From contig CAZXFF010000014.1 of NCBI GenBank assembly GCA_964640305.1, forward strand, positions 1 through 44,535: a DNA stretch of 44,535 bases, read 5' to 3'. Position 1 is the stretch's first letter, and every line of letters begins with the position of its first letter. The notes beneath the pieces were generated by a model that saw only the letters and a list, made by a program, of their open reading frames with translations, made no database searches and was not told the origin of the DNA. The translations under genes were made by a program, and so were the position numbers. Shown one piece after another: positions 15,509 to 24,247 of the stretch. This DNA is from Coprenecus sp964640305. Lineage in GTDB: Bacteria; Bacteroidota; Bacteroidia; Bacteroidales; UBA932.

Positions 15509-16342
15509 ATGATTGAAAACATCGATAAAGAACTTAAGACTCTGCATGACAACATATCATTGTGGATGAATGATTCCGTTCTCAAGCAATGTCTGGGAAT
15601 GCTGGACCTGACCACTCTGAAGCCGACTGACACATACTCGAGTGTAAAGAAGCTGGCTGAAAAGGTAAATCTGGCCAAAGAGACTTTTCCGGAATACCCG
15701 CTGCCCGCTTCAATCTGTGTCTATCCGAATTTCGCAGGGACAGTAAAGGATACATTGACAGACAGCAACGTCCACGTAACCGTTGTGGCCGGATGCTTCC
15801 CTGCATCCCAGAGTTTTCTGGAAGTGAAGGTCCTTGAGAGCCGCATGGCTGTCGAAAAAGGAGCAGATGAAGTGGATATAGTTCTTGCCCTCAACAGTTT
15901 CCTGGACAGGGACTTGAAAAGATGTGCTGATGAAATAAAAGCCGTCAAGGAAACAATCGGAGGCAAAATCCTGAAAGTCATTCTGGAGACAGGTGCTCTT
16001 GCAGATGAAACAAAGATAAGGGAGGCATCGTTTCTGGCTATGGAATCAGGTGCGGACTTCATAAAGACTTCTACCGGGAAACTTGATCCTGCAGCTACTC
16101 CTTTTGCCGCGATGGTTATGTGCGACTGCATCAGGGAATACCACCGGAAAACAGGCAGGAAGATAGGATTCAAACCGGCAGGAGGCATATCTGTAGCAAA
16201 AGATGCTGTGGTGTATTACGGCATTGTAAGCACCGTTTTAGGTGAAGAATGGCTTAACCCGTCGCTTATGCGTCTGGGCGCCAGCCGTGTTGCAAACTCA
16301 ATAATATCTGAATTGACAAAATCTTCTATAAGTTATTACTAA
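15509..16342 (+). CDS. deoC: Deoxyribose-phosphate aldolase
   Basis: The 277-residue protein is a class I aldolase that splits 2-deoxyribose-5-phosphate into acetaldehyde and glyceraldehyde-3-phosphate in nucleoside salvage. The Schiff-base lysine is Lys186 in DFIKTSTGK. MLDLTTLKPTDT, ICVYPNF, EVDIVLALNSFL and IGFKPAGGIS are family motifs. It is slightly longer than the E. coli enzyme because of an N-terminal helix. It is probably co-transcribed with dtd; the outer-membrane gene follows 19 bp later. Confidence 0.94.
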   Translation: MIENIDKELKTLHDNISLWMNDSVLKQCLGMLDLTTLKPTDTYSSVKKLAEKVNLAKETFPEYPLPASICVYPNFAGTVKDTLTDSNVHVTVVAGCFPASQSFLEVKVLESRMAVEKGADEVDIVLALNSFLDRDLKRCADEIKAVKETIGGKILKVILETGALADETKIREASFLAMESGADFIKTSTGKLDPAATPFAAMVMCDCIREYHRKTGRKIGFKPAGGISVAKDAVVYYGIVSTVLGEEWLNPSLMRLGASRVANSIISELTKSSISYY

Positions 16343-16361
16343 TCCTTAAATCTATTTCAAG

Positions 16362-16826
16362 ATGAAAAAAACGATTTTACTTGCATTCGTACTCCTGTTG
16401 ATAGGAAGTACCTCTGCCTTTTCCCAACAGTACAGACATGCAGTTGGATTGAAATTAGGCTATGATTTCGCTCTTACCTATAAAATGAACCTCAGCGAAG
16501 CCAACTCAATCGATTTGGGCGTCAATCTTCATCCCTGGGGAACATTCGGACTCAATGTCTACGGCTACTACAACTGGCAGTGGGCCATCAATCAGGTTCC
16601 CGGCCTCTCCTGGTACGTAGGTCCCGGTGCGCATATCGGATTCTTCAGCAATGCATTCTATCTTAGCATAAACGGACAGATCGGGCTTGAATACAAATTC
16701 CAGAACATCCCTCTGGCTCTATCCATCGACTGGGGTCCAGGTGTAGGCTTTGTAATGGCAAAAGAAACATTCGGTGTCGGATTTGCAGGATACTACGGAG
16801 GCCTTGGAGTGAAATATACATTCTAG
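16362..16826 (+). CDS. Small outer-membrane beta-barrel protein (hypothetical)
   Basis: The 154-residue protein begins with a clear signal peptide (MKKTILLAFVLLLIGSTSAFS, cleavage near residue 22). After it come alternating polar and aromatic strands (VGLKLGYDFALTYKMNL, FGLNVYGYYNWQW, GLEYKFQNIP), ending in an aromatic residue (GGLGVKYTF), as expected for an outer-membrane barrel of about eight strands. I do not recognise the family and cannot give a function. It is the last gene before a strong terminator. Confidence 0.75.
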   Translation: MKKTILLAFVLLLIGSTSAFSQQYRHAVGLKLGYDFALTYKMNLSEANSIDLGVNLHPWGTFGLNVYGYYNWQWAINQVPGLSWYVGPGAHIGFFSNAFYLSINGQIGLEYKFQNIPLALSIDWGPGVGFVMAKETFGVGFAGYYGGLGVKYTF

Positions 16827-16846
16827 AAGCCATACAATGGCATAAT

Positions 16847-16881
16847 AAAACCGGAGGCAGTCAAGTACAGCCTCCGGTTTT
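16847..16881. terminator. Bidirectional intrinsic terminator
   Basis: A perfect 12-bp stem (AAAACCGGAGGC with GCCTCCGGTTTT) and an 11-nt loop, followed on the plus strand by a T-rich run. On the minus strand the stem is also followed by TTTT. It separates the outer-membrane gene from convergent pheT. Confidence 0.9.
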
Positions 16882-16906
16882 CTTTTTTGTCCAGGTGACA
16901 GATTCC

Positions 16907-19372
16907 TTATCTGAGAGACGCTCCGAACTGACGTGACAAAGCATCCACAATACGCGACATAACCTGTTCTACATGTTTATCCGTCAAGGTCTTGTCATAA
17001 TCCTGCAATGTAAAGCCTATTGCATACTGCTTTTTACCTTCAGGAATCTTGTCCCCACGGTACACATCGAAAAGAATCACCTTCCTCAATATCTTCTTCT
17101 CTGCCGCAAATGCTGCTTTGCGTATATCTGCAAATGATACGCTTTCATCCAACAGGAGAGCCAGATCCCTCTTTACCTCCGGGTAAACAGGAAGTTCCTT
17201 ATAAAGGACCTTGCTCTTCAGATACATCTTCAGCAGAAGAGTCCAGTCGATTTCGGCAGCATACACAGGAATCTTTATATCGAATTGCTTCAGCCTTGCC
17301 GGAGAAACCGTTCCCATCATTGCGAGGACCTTTCCGGAGGCAGGTATTGTATACTGCAGACCCTCTGAGAACAGATCTGCAGGCGCAGGGGAATAATCCA
17401 GATTGTACAGATTCACTGAAAAGCGTTTCAGAAGGAGCTCAAGATAACCTTTCAGTTCGAAGAAGTTTCCGGCCCCAATGGAATTCCTCCAGTATTTGGT
17501 TCCTTTTCCGGCAATGTAGATTGCCAGATGCATCTTCTCTTTATATGATGCAAGATCGGATACGGGATTGTCCCCTTCAGATGCCTCGTATCTGTATACA
17601 TTCCCCATCTCATACAGCTTCAGGTCTCCGGACTGACGGTTCAGATTGTAGGAAATGTTTTCCAGTCCGCCGAAAAGGAGCGTCTGCCTCATAGCATTGA
17701 GGTCTGAACTCAATGGATTGATTACAATGGGCAGGTTCTCTTTCCTGTATGTTGTAAGATGGCTGTAGTAATCCGCCTTCGTAAGGGAATTGTTCATGCA
17801 CTCCATGAAGCCGTTCGATGAAAGCAGGTCACATGCCTTCATCCGCACAGACTCAGGATCCGGATTCGGTGTATTCTGGTAAGAAGAGACAACTCTGTCG
17901 GGCAGTTCCACATTGTCATACCCGTATATACGCAGGACCTCTTCCACGACATCGCATTCCCGGTATACGTCGACCTTGCTGGAAGGCACTTCCACCACTG
18001 CCCCTGCAGATGTCCGCGAAATCACGGCAAAGCCCAGATATTCCAATATGGACATTATTGTGTCTGCTCCTATCTTCTTGCCTATCAGCGATTCCATTCT
18101 GTGGAAATCCAACTCCACCTGTTTGCGCATGATAGGAGAAGGATAGGACTCACGGACTTTCCCTACGACTTCGGCTCCCGCCAATTCCTGGATAAGCAGA
18201 GCAGCACGACGGGCCGCATACGGTACAATTTCAGGATCCGCACCGCGTTCATACCTGAACGATGCGTCCGTCTTTATGCCATGACGCTTGGAAGTCTTAC
18301 GCACAGATACGGGGTCAAAATATGCACTTTCAAGGAACACTGTCTGTGTAGTATCCGTAATACCGGAATCCAGTCCTCCGAATACACCTGCGATACACAT
18401 TGGCCTTTCAGCATTGCATATCATCAGATCCTCTGCCGAGAGTGTGCGTTCTACTCCATCCAGCGTAACGAATTTTTCGCCATCCACTGCGCGCCGTACT
18501 ACCACTTTCCCTCCTTCTATTTTGGAAACGTCAAAAGCGTGGAGCGGCTGACCGGTCTCCTGAAGCACGAAATTCGTAATGTCCACGACATTGTTTATAG
18601 GCCGGAGGCCTATCGCCATAAGTTTCTTCTGCAACCATTCGGGAGAGGGTGCTATCTTCACATTCTTCAGAGTAATGCCCATATATCTGGGAGAACCGTC
18701 ATTGCTCTGTACTTCTACCGGTATTGAATCTCCTGCACCTTCCTTGAACGCCGAAACTTCCGGAATCGTAAGTTCGCCTCCCAGGCCGTGGAGTTTGAGG
18801 TATGCCGACAGATCCTTTGCAACTCCGATATGAGATGCGGCATCAACCCTGTTAGGAGTGAGCCCGATAGTAAAGACAGTATCGGAACCCAGCTTGAGGT
18901 ATTCCCTTGCCGGCGTTCCTACTACAGCATCATCCTCCAATACCATTATCCCGTCATGGGATGTACCTATACCGAGTTCATCCTCAGCGCAGATCATGCC
19001 GAAAGATTCCACTCCCCTTATCTTGGATTTCTTGATCTTGAAAGAAGAACCGTCGGGAGCAGGCAGCATTGTACCTACAGTTGCCAAAAGCACTTTCTGA
19101 CCTGCCTTCACATTCGGAGCGCCGCAGACAACCTGAAGAGGTGCCTGCCCGTCACCGGTCAGAACCCTGGTTATATTGAGATGGTCCGAATCGGGATGCG
19201 GCACGCATTCTTCCACATATGCGACAACCACCCCCTCAAGACCTCCGGGGATATCTTCCACTTCCGATATTTCCTCAACTTCGAGTCCGATAAAAGTCAG
19301 GATCTCTGCAACTTTTTCAGGTGACAGGTCGAAGGATACATATTCCTTCAGCCAGTTATAAGATACATTCAT
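16907..19372 (-). CDS. pheT: Phenylalanine-tRNA ligase beta subunit
   Basis: The 821-residue protein has the full bacterial PheT layout: an N-terminal tRNA-binding OB domain (about 40-150, HPDSDHLNITRV), B3/4 editing domain, B5 domain, core catalytic-like domain and the C-terminal anticodon-binding FDX-ACB domain (YPEVKRDLALLLDE near the end). It pairs with PheS, which is not in this window, to charge tRNA-Phe. It lies 27 bp downstream of ftsY and ends at the bidirectional terminator. Confidence 0.96.
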   Translation of the reverse strand: MNVSYNWLKEYVSFDLSPEKVAEILTFIGLEVEEISEVEDIPGGLEGVVVAYVEECVPHPDSDHLNITRVLTGDGQAPLQVVCGAPNVKAGQKVLLATVGTMLPAPDGSSFKIKKSKIRGVESFGMICAEDELGIGTSHDGIMVLEDDAVVGTPAREYLKLGSDTVFTIGLTPNRVDAASHIGVAKDLSAYLKLHGLGGELTIPEVSAFKEGAGDSIPVEVQSNDGSPRYMGITLKNVKIAPSPEWLQKKLMAIGLRPINNVVDITNFVLQETGQPLHAFDVSKIEGGKVVVRRAVDGEKFVTLDGVERTLSAEDLMICNAERPMCIAGVFGGLDSGITDTTQTVFLESAYFDPVSVRKTSKRHGIKTDASFRYERGADPEIVPYAARRAALLIQELAGAEVVGKVRESYPSPIMRKQVELDFHRMESLIGKKIGADTIMSILEYLGFAVISRTSAGAVVEVPSSKVDVYRECDVVEEVLRIYGYDNVELPDRVVSSYQNTPNPDPESVRMKACDLLSSNGFMECMNNSLTKADYYSHLTTYRKENLPIVINPLSSDLNAMRQTLLFGGLENISYNLNRQSGDLKLYEMGNVYRYEASEGDNPVSDLASYKEKMHLAIYIAGKGTKYWRNSIGAGNFFELKGYLELLLKRFSVNLYNLDYSPAPADLFSEGLQYTIPASGKVLAMMGTVSPARLKQFDIKIPVYAAEIDWTLLLKMYLKSKVLYKELPVYPEVKRDLALLLDESVSFADIRKAAFAAEKKILRKVILFDVYRGDKIPEGKKQYAIGFTLQDYDKTLTDKHVEQVMSRIVDALSRQFGASLR

Positions 19373-19399
19373 ACGTCTGTCTATATAATATTTATCCTA

Positions 19400-20359
19400 T
19401 CAATTGAAAAGAGAATCAACGAATATGCGCTTATCGAATATCCGCAAGTCGTCTATACCTTCCCCAACACCTATGAACTTTACAGGTATGTTGAACTGGT
19501 CGGCTATACCGAGCACAACCCCACCTTTGGCGGTCCCGTCAAGCTTTGTGACAGCCAAAGCCGTAACATCTGTTGCTTTGGTAAACTCCTTTGCCTGCAC
19601 AAACGCATTCTGGCCGGTAGAACCGTCAAGGACCAGCAGCACTTCGTGCGGTGCATCCGGAATGACCTTACGCATGACATTGCGGATTTTCGTAAGCTCA
19701 TTCATGAGATTCACTTTATTGTGAAGCCGGCCTGCTGTATCGATAAGGACCACATCCATATCCTGTGCAACAGCCGAACTTACCGTATCGTATGCTACCG
19801 ATGCCGGATCCGCCCCCATTTTCTGTTTGACAATAGGGACGCCTGCCCTCTCGCTCCAGATTACAAGCTGATCGACAGCTGCAGCCCTGAATGTGTCTGC
19901 CGCCCCGATCATGACCTTCTTTCCCGCATTCTTAAGATTAGCGGCCAGTTTACCTATTGTTGTAGTCTTTCCCACACCGTTCACTCCTACAACCATTATG
20001 ACATAAGGCTTTTTCGAGAAGTCGAATACAGGAGCATCTTCCTCTCCTGTTTCCAGAAGTGACATCATCTCTTCCTTCAGGATAGAATGAAGTTCTGCAG
20101 TATTCATATACTTGTCCCTGGCGACCCTGTCCTCAAGCATTTCGATAATCTTCAGGGTAGTGTCCACCCCTATATCGGAAGCGATCAGGGCATCCTCGAT
20201 TCCGTCCAGGACATCATCGTCCACTTTGGATTTTCCTACAATCGCTCGTGAAAGTCTGTCGAAAAGCCCTTTCTTTGTCTTCTCGAGTCCTTTGTCTACC
20301 GATTCCTTTTCCTTGGAAATTTCATCCGAGCTGCGGTTTTTTCTGCTGAACCAAGACAT
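19400..20359 (-). CDS. ftsY: Signal recognition particle receptor FtsY
   Basis: The 319-residue SRP GTPase delivers ribosome-SRP complexes to the membrane. The NG domain is complete: VVGVNGVGKTTTIGKLA (P-loop), AADTFRAAAVDQL, VLIDTAGRLH and TKLDGTAKGG. The N-terminal acidic A domain is almost absent, only about 20 charged residues, as in many Bacteroidetes. Its ATG overlaps the stop of the chain-length determinant gene by 1 nt (TAATG), so the two are translationally coupled. Confidence 0.96.
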   Translation of the reverse strand: MSWFSRKNRSSDEISKEKESVDKGLEKTKKGLFDRLSRAIVGKSKVDDDVLDGIEDALIASDIGVDTTLKIIEMLEDRVARDKYMNTAELHSILKEEMMSLLETGEEDAPVFDFSKKPYVIMVVGVNGVGKTTTIGKLAANLKNAGKKVMIGAADTFRAAAVDQLVIWSERAGVPIVKQKMGADPASVAYDTVSSAVAQDMDVVLIDTAGRLHNKVNLMNELTKIRNVMRKVIPDAPHEVLLVLDGSTGQNAFVQAKEFTKATDVTALAVTKLDGTAKGGVVLGIADQFNIPVKFIGVGEGIDDLRIFDKRIFVDSLFN

Positions 20360-21525
20360 TATGCCTCCTCCTCGTTTTTGTTTGTATCAACAGTTTCTTC
20401 TTCTGGCAGAAGCCATTTCTTTGGCCAGGATGACCCCTGCCTTCTGATAAAATCAAGTCCGAACACTGCCCCGCAGCCGATGCAGCCGCCGAGGAAGGTA
20501 AAAGCAATCAATATCATGGAACGCTTGGGTTTGGAGCGTTCGAAAGGCACCACTACCGGCTTGACCACCGAAAGGACCGGTGTGTCTTCTTTTACCTGCA
20601 GTTCCACCTGAACTTTCTGGCGGGCAAGCTCCGAATATATAGTATTGGCCAGATCATACTCCTGACGGAGCTTTGTTTCCTTTATCTGGGCTGTGGCTGT
20701 CATCAGATTCCGGTTGGCATCCCTGAAACTTGCATAGGCCATCTGCTTTTCATTGAAATCGGATTTGGCTTCTTCCAGCCTGGCATTCACATAATCCAGA
20801 GTTGCCTGTGCCTTTTCCACTTTGAATTTTGTCACATATTTACCCAGAAGGTCGAATGTAATGGAAGCAAGTTCTGCAGCAGCCCCTGCTTCAGGCATTG
20901 ATGCCGAAAGTTCGATATAGCCGTCTTTGTCATTGATATTAAGGGACAGCAGTTCGTCCAATATCTTTGCACAGTCATATTCTTCCTGTGTATATGAGTT
21001 TATACCAGAACCTTCCGGAATCGAAGCAAGGGTATCCTTTTCCCCGCGTATCGCCTTAAGTATTACGAAAGGCAGCCCTATGGTATATTTCATCACATAG
21101 CTCATGGCGGAAGGCTTGTTGTACTCTTCATTTGTATAATAGTCCAGAATGGTAATGGGATCCTCGAACTCTTCGAACTTGATCTTGGAGTACATAAGTT
21201 CCTTCCGGAAATCCACGTTGGAAAGCACCTGAGGATATACCATAGGCGAAAGGGATTCCGAAGTCATCTGATTCAGGTTTATACCGGCAAGTGAAGCCAG
21301 GGACAGCATTGAACTGCTGGGCCCCTTGGATGAAGACTGAGGCACGAAAAGACAGCTTGCCGTAAAGACCTTCGGAGAGAAAAGAGCCACCATCAATCCC
21401 AGTACCATAAAGGCGGCTGTCACATAGATGATGAATTTTCTCTTTTTCCACAACCTTTTCACCAGTTCCACAAGATCAATTTCCTGATCTTCACGGTTGA
21501 TGTCAACATTGTTTTCTTCTGCCAT
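20359..21525 (-). CDS. Wzz-type polysaccharide chain-length determinant protein
   Basis: The 388-residue product has the Wzz layout: a cytoplasmic N-terminus (EIDLVELVKRLWKKRKFI), TM1 at about 34-52, a large periplasmic domain with coiled-coil helices (about 220-310, ATLDYVNARLEEAKSDF), and TM2 at about 335-356 just after a proline-rich stretch (PVVVPFERSKPKR). Such proteins control the length of O-antigen or capsule chains. No glycan polymerase or kinase is nearby, and its partners here are ftsY and pheT, which is an unusual setting. Confidence 0.88.
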   Translation of the reverse strand: MAEENNVDINREDQEIDLVELVKRLWKKRKFIIYVTAAFMVLGLMVALFSPKVFTASCLFVPQSSSKGPSSSMLSLASLAGINLNQMTSESLSPMVYPQVLSNVDFRKELMYSKIKFEEFEDPITILDYYTNEEYNKPSAMSYVMKYTIGLPFVILKAIRGEKDTLASIPEGSGINSYTQEEYDCAKILDELLSLNINDKDGYIELSASMPEAGAAAELASITFDLLGKYVTKFKVEKAQATLDYVNARLEEAKSDFNEKQMAYASFRDANRNLMTATAQIKETKLRQEYDLANTIYSELARQKVQVELQVKEDTPVLSVVKPVVVPFERSKPKRSMILIAFTFLGGCIGCGAVFGLDFIRRQGSSWPKKWLLPEEETVDTNKNEEEA

Positions 21526-21553
21526 ATATGTATGCTGTTTACGTTTGTTTCTA

Positions 21554-21561
21554 CAAAGTTA
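21554..21561 (-). promoter_or_regulatory. -7 element for the wzz-ftsY-pheT run
   Basis: The minus strand reads TAACTTTG (matches TAnnTTTG), 28 bp before the wzz-like start and just after the purF stop. No clear -33 box is seen. Confidence 0.45.
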
Positions 21562-21578
21562 CATAAATTTCACCATAT

Positions 21579-23000
21579 TCAGAATTTCCCGTCCCTGTTG
21601 GCATCTTCCAGACTCTGGTAGAGAGCAGTTGGATAATGCCCTGAGAAACATGCCAGGCACAGGTCGGTCCGTTTTCCGGCTTCGAACAGGGACTGCTCAG
21701 AAAGGAATGCAAGTGAATCGGCTTCTACTGTACGGCATACCTCTTCTGGTGTCTTGCGGGCACTGATCAGCTCATCGAAAGTGGAGATGTCTACACCATA
21801 GAAACATGGAGATTTGATCGGGGGGCTTGCTATGCGCAGATGTACCTCTTTGGCACCTGCTTCCCTAAGCATCCTGACAATCCGTTTGGATGTCGTCCCT
21901 CTTACGATAGAATCATCCACAAGTACAACCCTCTTGTCCTTTACGATGGTTCTGACCGCAGAAAGTTTCATCTTCACTCCTTTGTCTCTCATTTCCTGAG
22001 ACGGGGATATGAAAGTACGGCCGATATACTTGTTCTTTATAAGTCCCATTTCATAAGGAAGTCCGCTGGCTTCACTATAGCCCATGGCTGCACTGAGACT
22101 GGAATCCGGAACTCCTACCACTATGTCGGCATCGGCCGGTGCTTCCTTGAACAGGAGACGTCCGCTTTCTTTCCTGAAACTATGGACATTGCACCCTTCG
22201 ATATCACTGTCAGGACGGGCAAAATATATATACTCCATTGCACACATCGCATGCCTCTGGTATTCTGAATACTGCCTGGTGCGGATTCCCTTTCCGTCGA
22301 TGGTTATGATTTCACCCGGATTTATATCCCTTATGAAAGTAGCTCCGATCACATCGAAAGCACAAGTTTCGCTGCTGACTACATACCCGTCCCCCAAGCG
22401 GCCCAGAGACAATGGACGGAGACCGTATTTGTCCCGGCAGGCATAAATGCGGTTTCCGGTCATTATCACGAATGCAAATGCACCCTCAATCATATTCAGG
22501 GCTTCAACTATTGAAAATATCCTCGGACTATTACGCTCCAGGGAATCCTTCTTTATAAGATGTGCCAGGATTTCGCTGTCGGATGAGGACTGGAAAAGAC
22601 TTCCCCTGTCTTCGAGATATTTGCGCAGCTGGGCAGAGTTCACAAGATTTCCATTATGGGCCAGGGCGAAATCCCCGGTATTGTGACGGAAAAGAAAAGG
22701 TTGCACATTTTCAGGACCGCCACCGCCTGCTGTAGAATACCGAACATGGCCTATCGCCTTATTCCCGTCCAGCGATGCGAGTTTGGATTCGTTGAACACC
22801 TCGGTGACAAGACCTTCTCCTTTTACCCTTTTCAATCCTCCATCACCTGCCGAAACTATTCCACAGCCTTCCTGTCCCCGGTGCTGCAAGGCATGAAGCC
22901 CGTAATATGCAAGATTTGCAGCTCCGGGCACACCGTATATTGCGATAACTCCGCACTCTTCGTGGAGTCCTGTCTTCAAATTGTCAGTCATTGCCTTCAA
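21579..23000 (-). CDS. purF: Amidophosphoribosyltransferase
   Basis: The 473-residue enzyme makes phosphoribosylamine from PRPP and glutamine, the first committed purine step. The glutaminase nucleophile is Cys16 in HEECGVIAIYG, exposed after removal of a short propeptide. HALQHRGQEGCG, AHNGNLVN and the PRPP loop VVLVDDSIVRGTTSKR are present. Cysteines in EGCNVHSF, SPCFYGVD and the late CLAC motif match those binding the 4Fe-4S cluster in Bacillus-type PurF. The start may instead be the ATG at 22991, which leaves the same mature end. It overlaps the purC stop. Confidence 0.95.
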   Translation of the reverse strand: MKAMTDNLKTGLHEECGVIAIYGVPGAANLAYYGLHALQHRGQEGCGIVSAGDGGLKRVKGEGLVTEVFNESKLASLDGNKAIGHVRYSTAGGGGPENVQPFLFRHNTGDFALAHNGNLVNSAQLRKYLEDRGSLFQSSSDSEILAHLIKKDSLERNSPRIFSIVEALNMIEGAFAFVIMTGNRIYACRDKYGLRPLSLGRLGDGYVVSSETCAFDVIGATFIRDINPGEIITIDGKGIRTRQYSEYQRHAMCAMEYIYFARPDSDIEGCNVHSFRKESGRLLFKEAPADADIVVGVPDSSLSAAMGYSEASGLPYEMGLIKNKYIGRTFISPSQEMRDKGVKMKLSAVRTIVKDKRVVLVDDSIVRGTTSKRIVRMLREAGAKEVHLRIASPPIKSPCFYGVDISTFDELISARKTPEEVCRTVEADSLAFLSEQSLFEAGKRTDLCLACFSGHYPTALYQSLEDANRDGKF

Positions 23001-23709
23001 ATACTTTGCTTAAACGTTCGTAAACCTCCTTGTAAGTATCTCTCAATCTGCCCATGTCCCTACGGAAACGGTCTTTGTCCAGACGTTCTCCGGTTACAGA
23101 ATCCCAGAGTCTGGAACTGTCGGGAGTTATTTCGTCCGCTATCACCATAGTTCCGTCGGAAAGACGTCCGAAATTGATCTTGAAATCCACCAGTTCTATG
23201 CCGGCTTTCGCAAAAAAGCCGATCAGCACCTGATTGGCCCGCCCGGCCGCATTGTATATTTCTTTAAGTTCATCATAGGTAGCCAGCCCCAATGCCACTG
23301 CGTGATGGTCATTGATGAGGGGATCGTACAATTCCTCATGCCTGTAACACAAGTCAAAGATTGTGTTTGACGGCCTCACTCCCTCCGGGACACCAAGCCT
23401 TCTGGACATTGATCCGGCAATAACATTCCTGACAATCACTTCTACCGGAATCACATCTGCCTTCCTGCACAGTATCTCGTATTCGGACAGACGTGACAGA
23501 TAGTGGGTCCTGATGCCTGCCCTTTCAAGGACATTATACAGCATATCCGCTATGGCACAGCAATATCTGCCTTTGTTGGCAATCTCCGCCCTCTTGATTT
23601 TCTTGTATGCAGTTATGCTGTCTGTGTAACGGAATACGACTTCATCCGGGTTATCCGTCCCGTAGACCTTTACGGACTCCCCGTCGTATATTGTTTCTTT
23701 TATTTCCAT
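22984..23709 (-). CDS. purC: SAICAR synthase, short bacterial type
   Basis: With the start at 23709 the product is 241 residues (MEIKETIYDGESVKVYG), the size of the E. coli and Bacillus enzyme. It ligates aspartate to CAIR. Characteristic parts are PVEVIVRNVIAGSMSRRLG, INFGRLSDGTMVIADEITPDSSRLWD and the early KGRYCCAIADMLYNVLE. The extra residues up to 23730 lack conservation. It overlaps purF, so both are read together. A second SAICAR synthase of the longer class starts at 44166. Confidence 0.94.
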   Translation of the reverse strand: MEIKETIYDGESVKVYGTDNPDEVVFRYTDSITAYKKIKRAEIANKGRYCCAIADMLYNVLERAGIRTHYLSRLSEYEILCRKADVIPVEVIVRNVIAGSMSRRLGVPEGVRPSNTIFDLCYRHEELYDPLINDHHAVALGLATYDELKEIYNAAGRANQVLIGFFAKAGIELVDFKINFGRLSDGTMVIADEITPDSSRLWDSVTGERLDKDRFRRDMGRLRDTYKEVYERLSKVFEGND

Positions 23710-23734
23710 CACGATTAAGACTTTTAACAAACGA

Positions 23735-23742
23735 CAAATGTA
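23735..23742 (-). promoter_or_regulatory. -7 element for purC-purF
   Basis: The minus strand reads TACATTTG (TAnnTTTG), 25 bp upstream of the purC ATG and downstream of the ribH stop, marking a separate transcription unit. Confidence 0.5.
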
Positions 23743-23769
23743 GTTAAAAAATCCAAACCGATATGAGAA

Positions 23770-24246
23770 TTAGTTTATGTTTTTGACCAAATTAACCATT
23801 TCAATTGCAGTCGTCATCGCATCAAAGCCTTTGTTTCCTGATTTTGTACCGGCCCGTTCTACGGCCTGCTCTATGGTGTCTGTAGTAAGCACTCCGAATA
23901 TCACAGGCACACCGCAGTCCAGCCCTACGTGGGCGATTCCTTTTGTGGCTTCATTCGCAACCATATCGAAATGGGGTGTTGCACCGCGTATCACTGCTCC
24001 AAGGCAGACTATGGCGTCATACTTACCTGACATTGCCATTCTTTTAGCTGCAAAAGGTATTTCAAAAGCGCCTGGTACCCATGCCAGGGTAATATCATCA
24101 CTGCTTCCACCATGTCTGACAAAAGCATCTACCGCTCCCCCGATGAGCTTTGAGGTTATGAATTCATTGAAACGGGCTGCGACTATTCCTATTCTCTGGC
24201 CTGCCGCAACAAGGCCTCCTTCTATTACTTCCATATCTTTTTTCAT
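23770..24246 (-). CDS. ribH: 6,7-dimethyl-8-ribityllumazine synthase
   Basis: The 158-residue protein condenses the ribityl-pyrimidinedione with dihydroxybutanone phosphate in the penultimate riboflavin step, normally as a large capsid-like oligomer. Family motifs: VAARFNEFIT, WVPGAFEIPFAAKRMA, CLGAVIRGATPHFD and VPVIFGVLTTDTIEQA. The length is normal. It is the last gene of the rib operon, 1 bp after ribBA. Confidence 0.95.
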   Translation of the reverse strand: MKKDMEVIEGGLVAAGQRIGIVAARFNEFITSKLIGGAVDAFVRHGGSSDDITLAWVPGAFEIPFAAKRMAMSGKYDAIVCLGAVIRGATPHFDMVANEATKGIAHVGLDCGVPVIFGVLTTDTIEQAVERAGTKSGNKGFDAMTTAIEMVNLVKNIN

Positions 24247-24247
24247 A

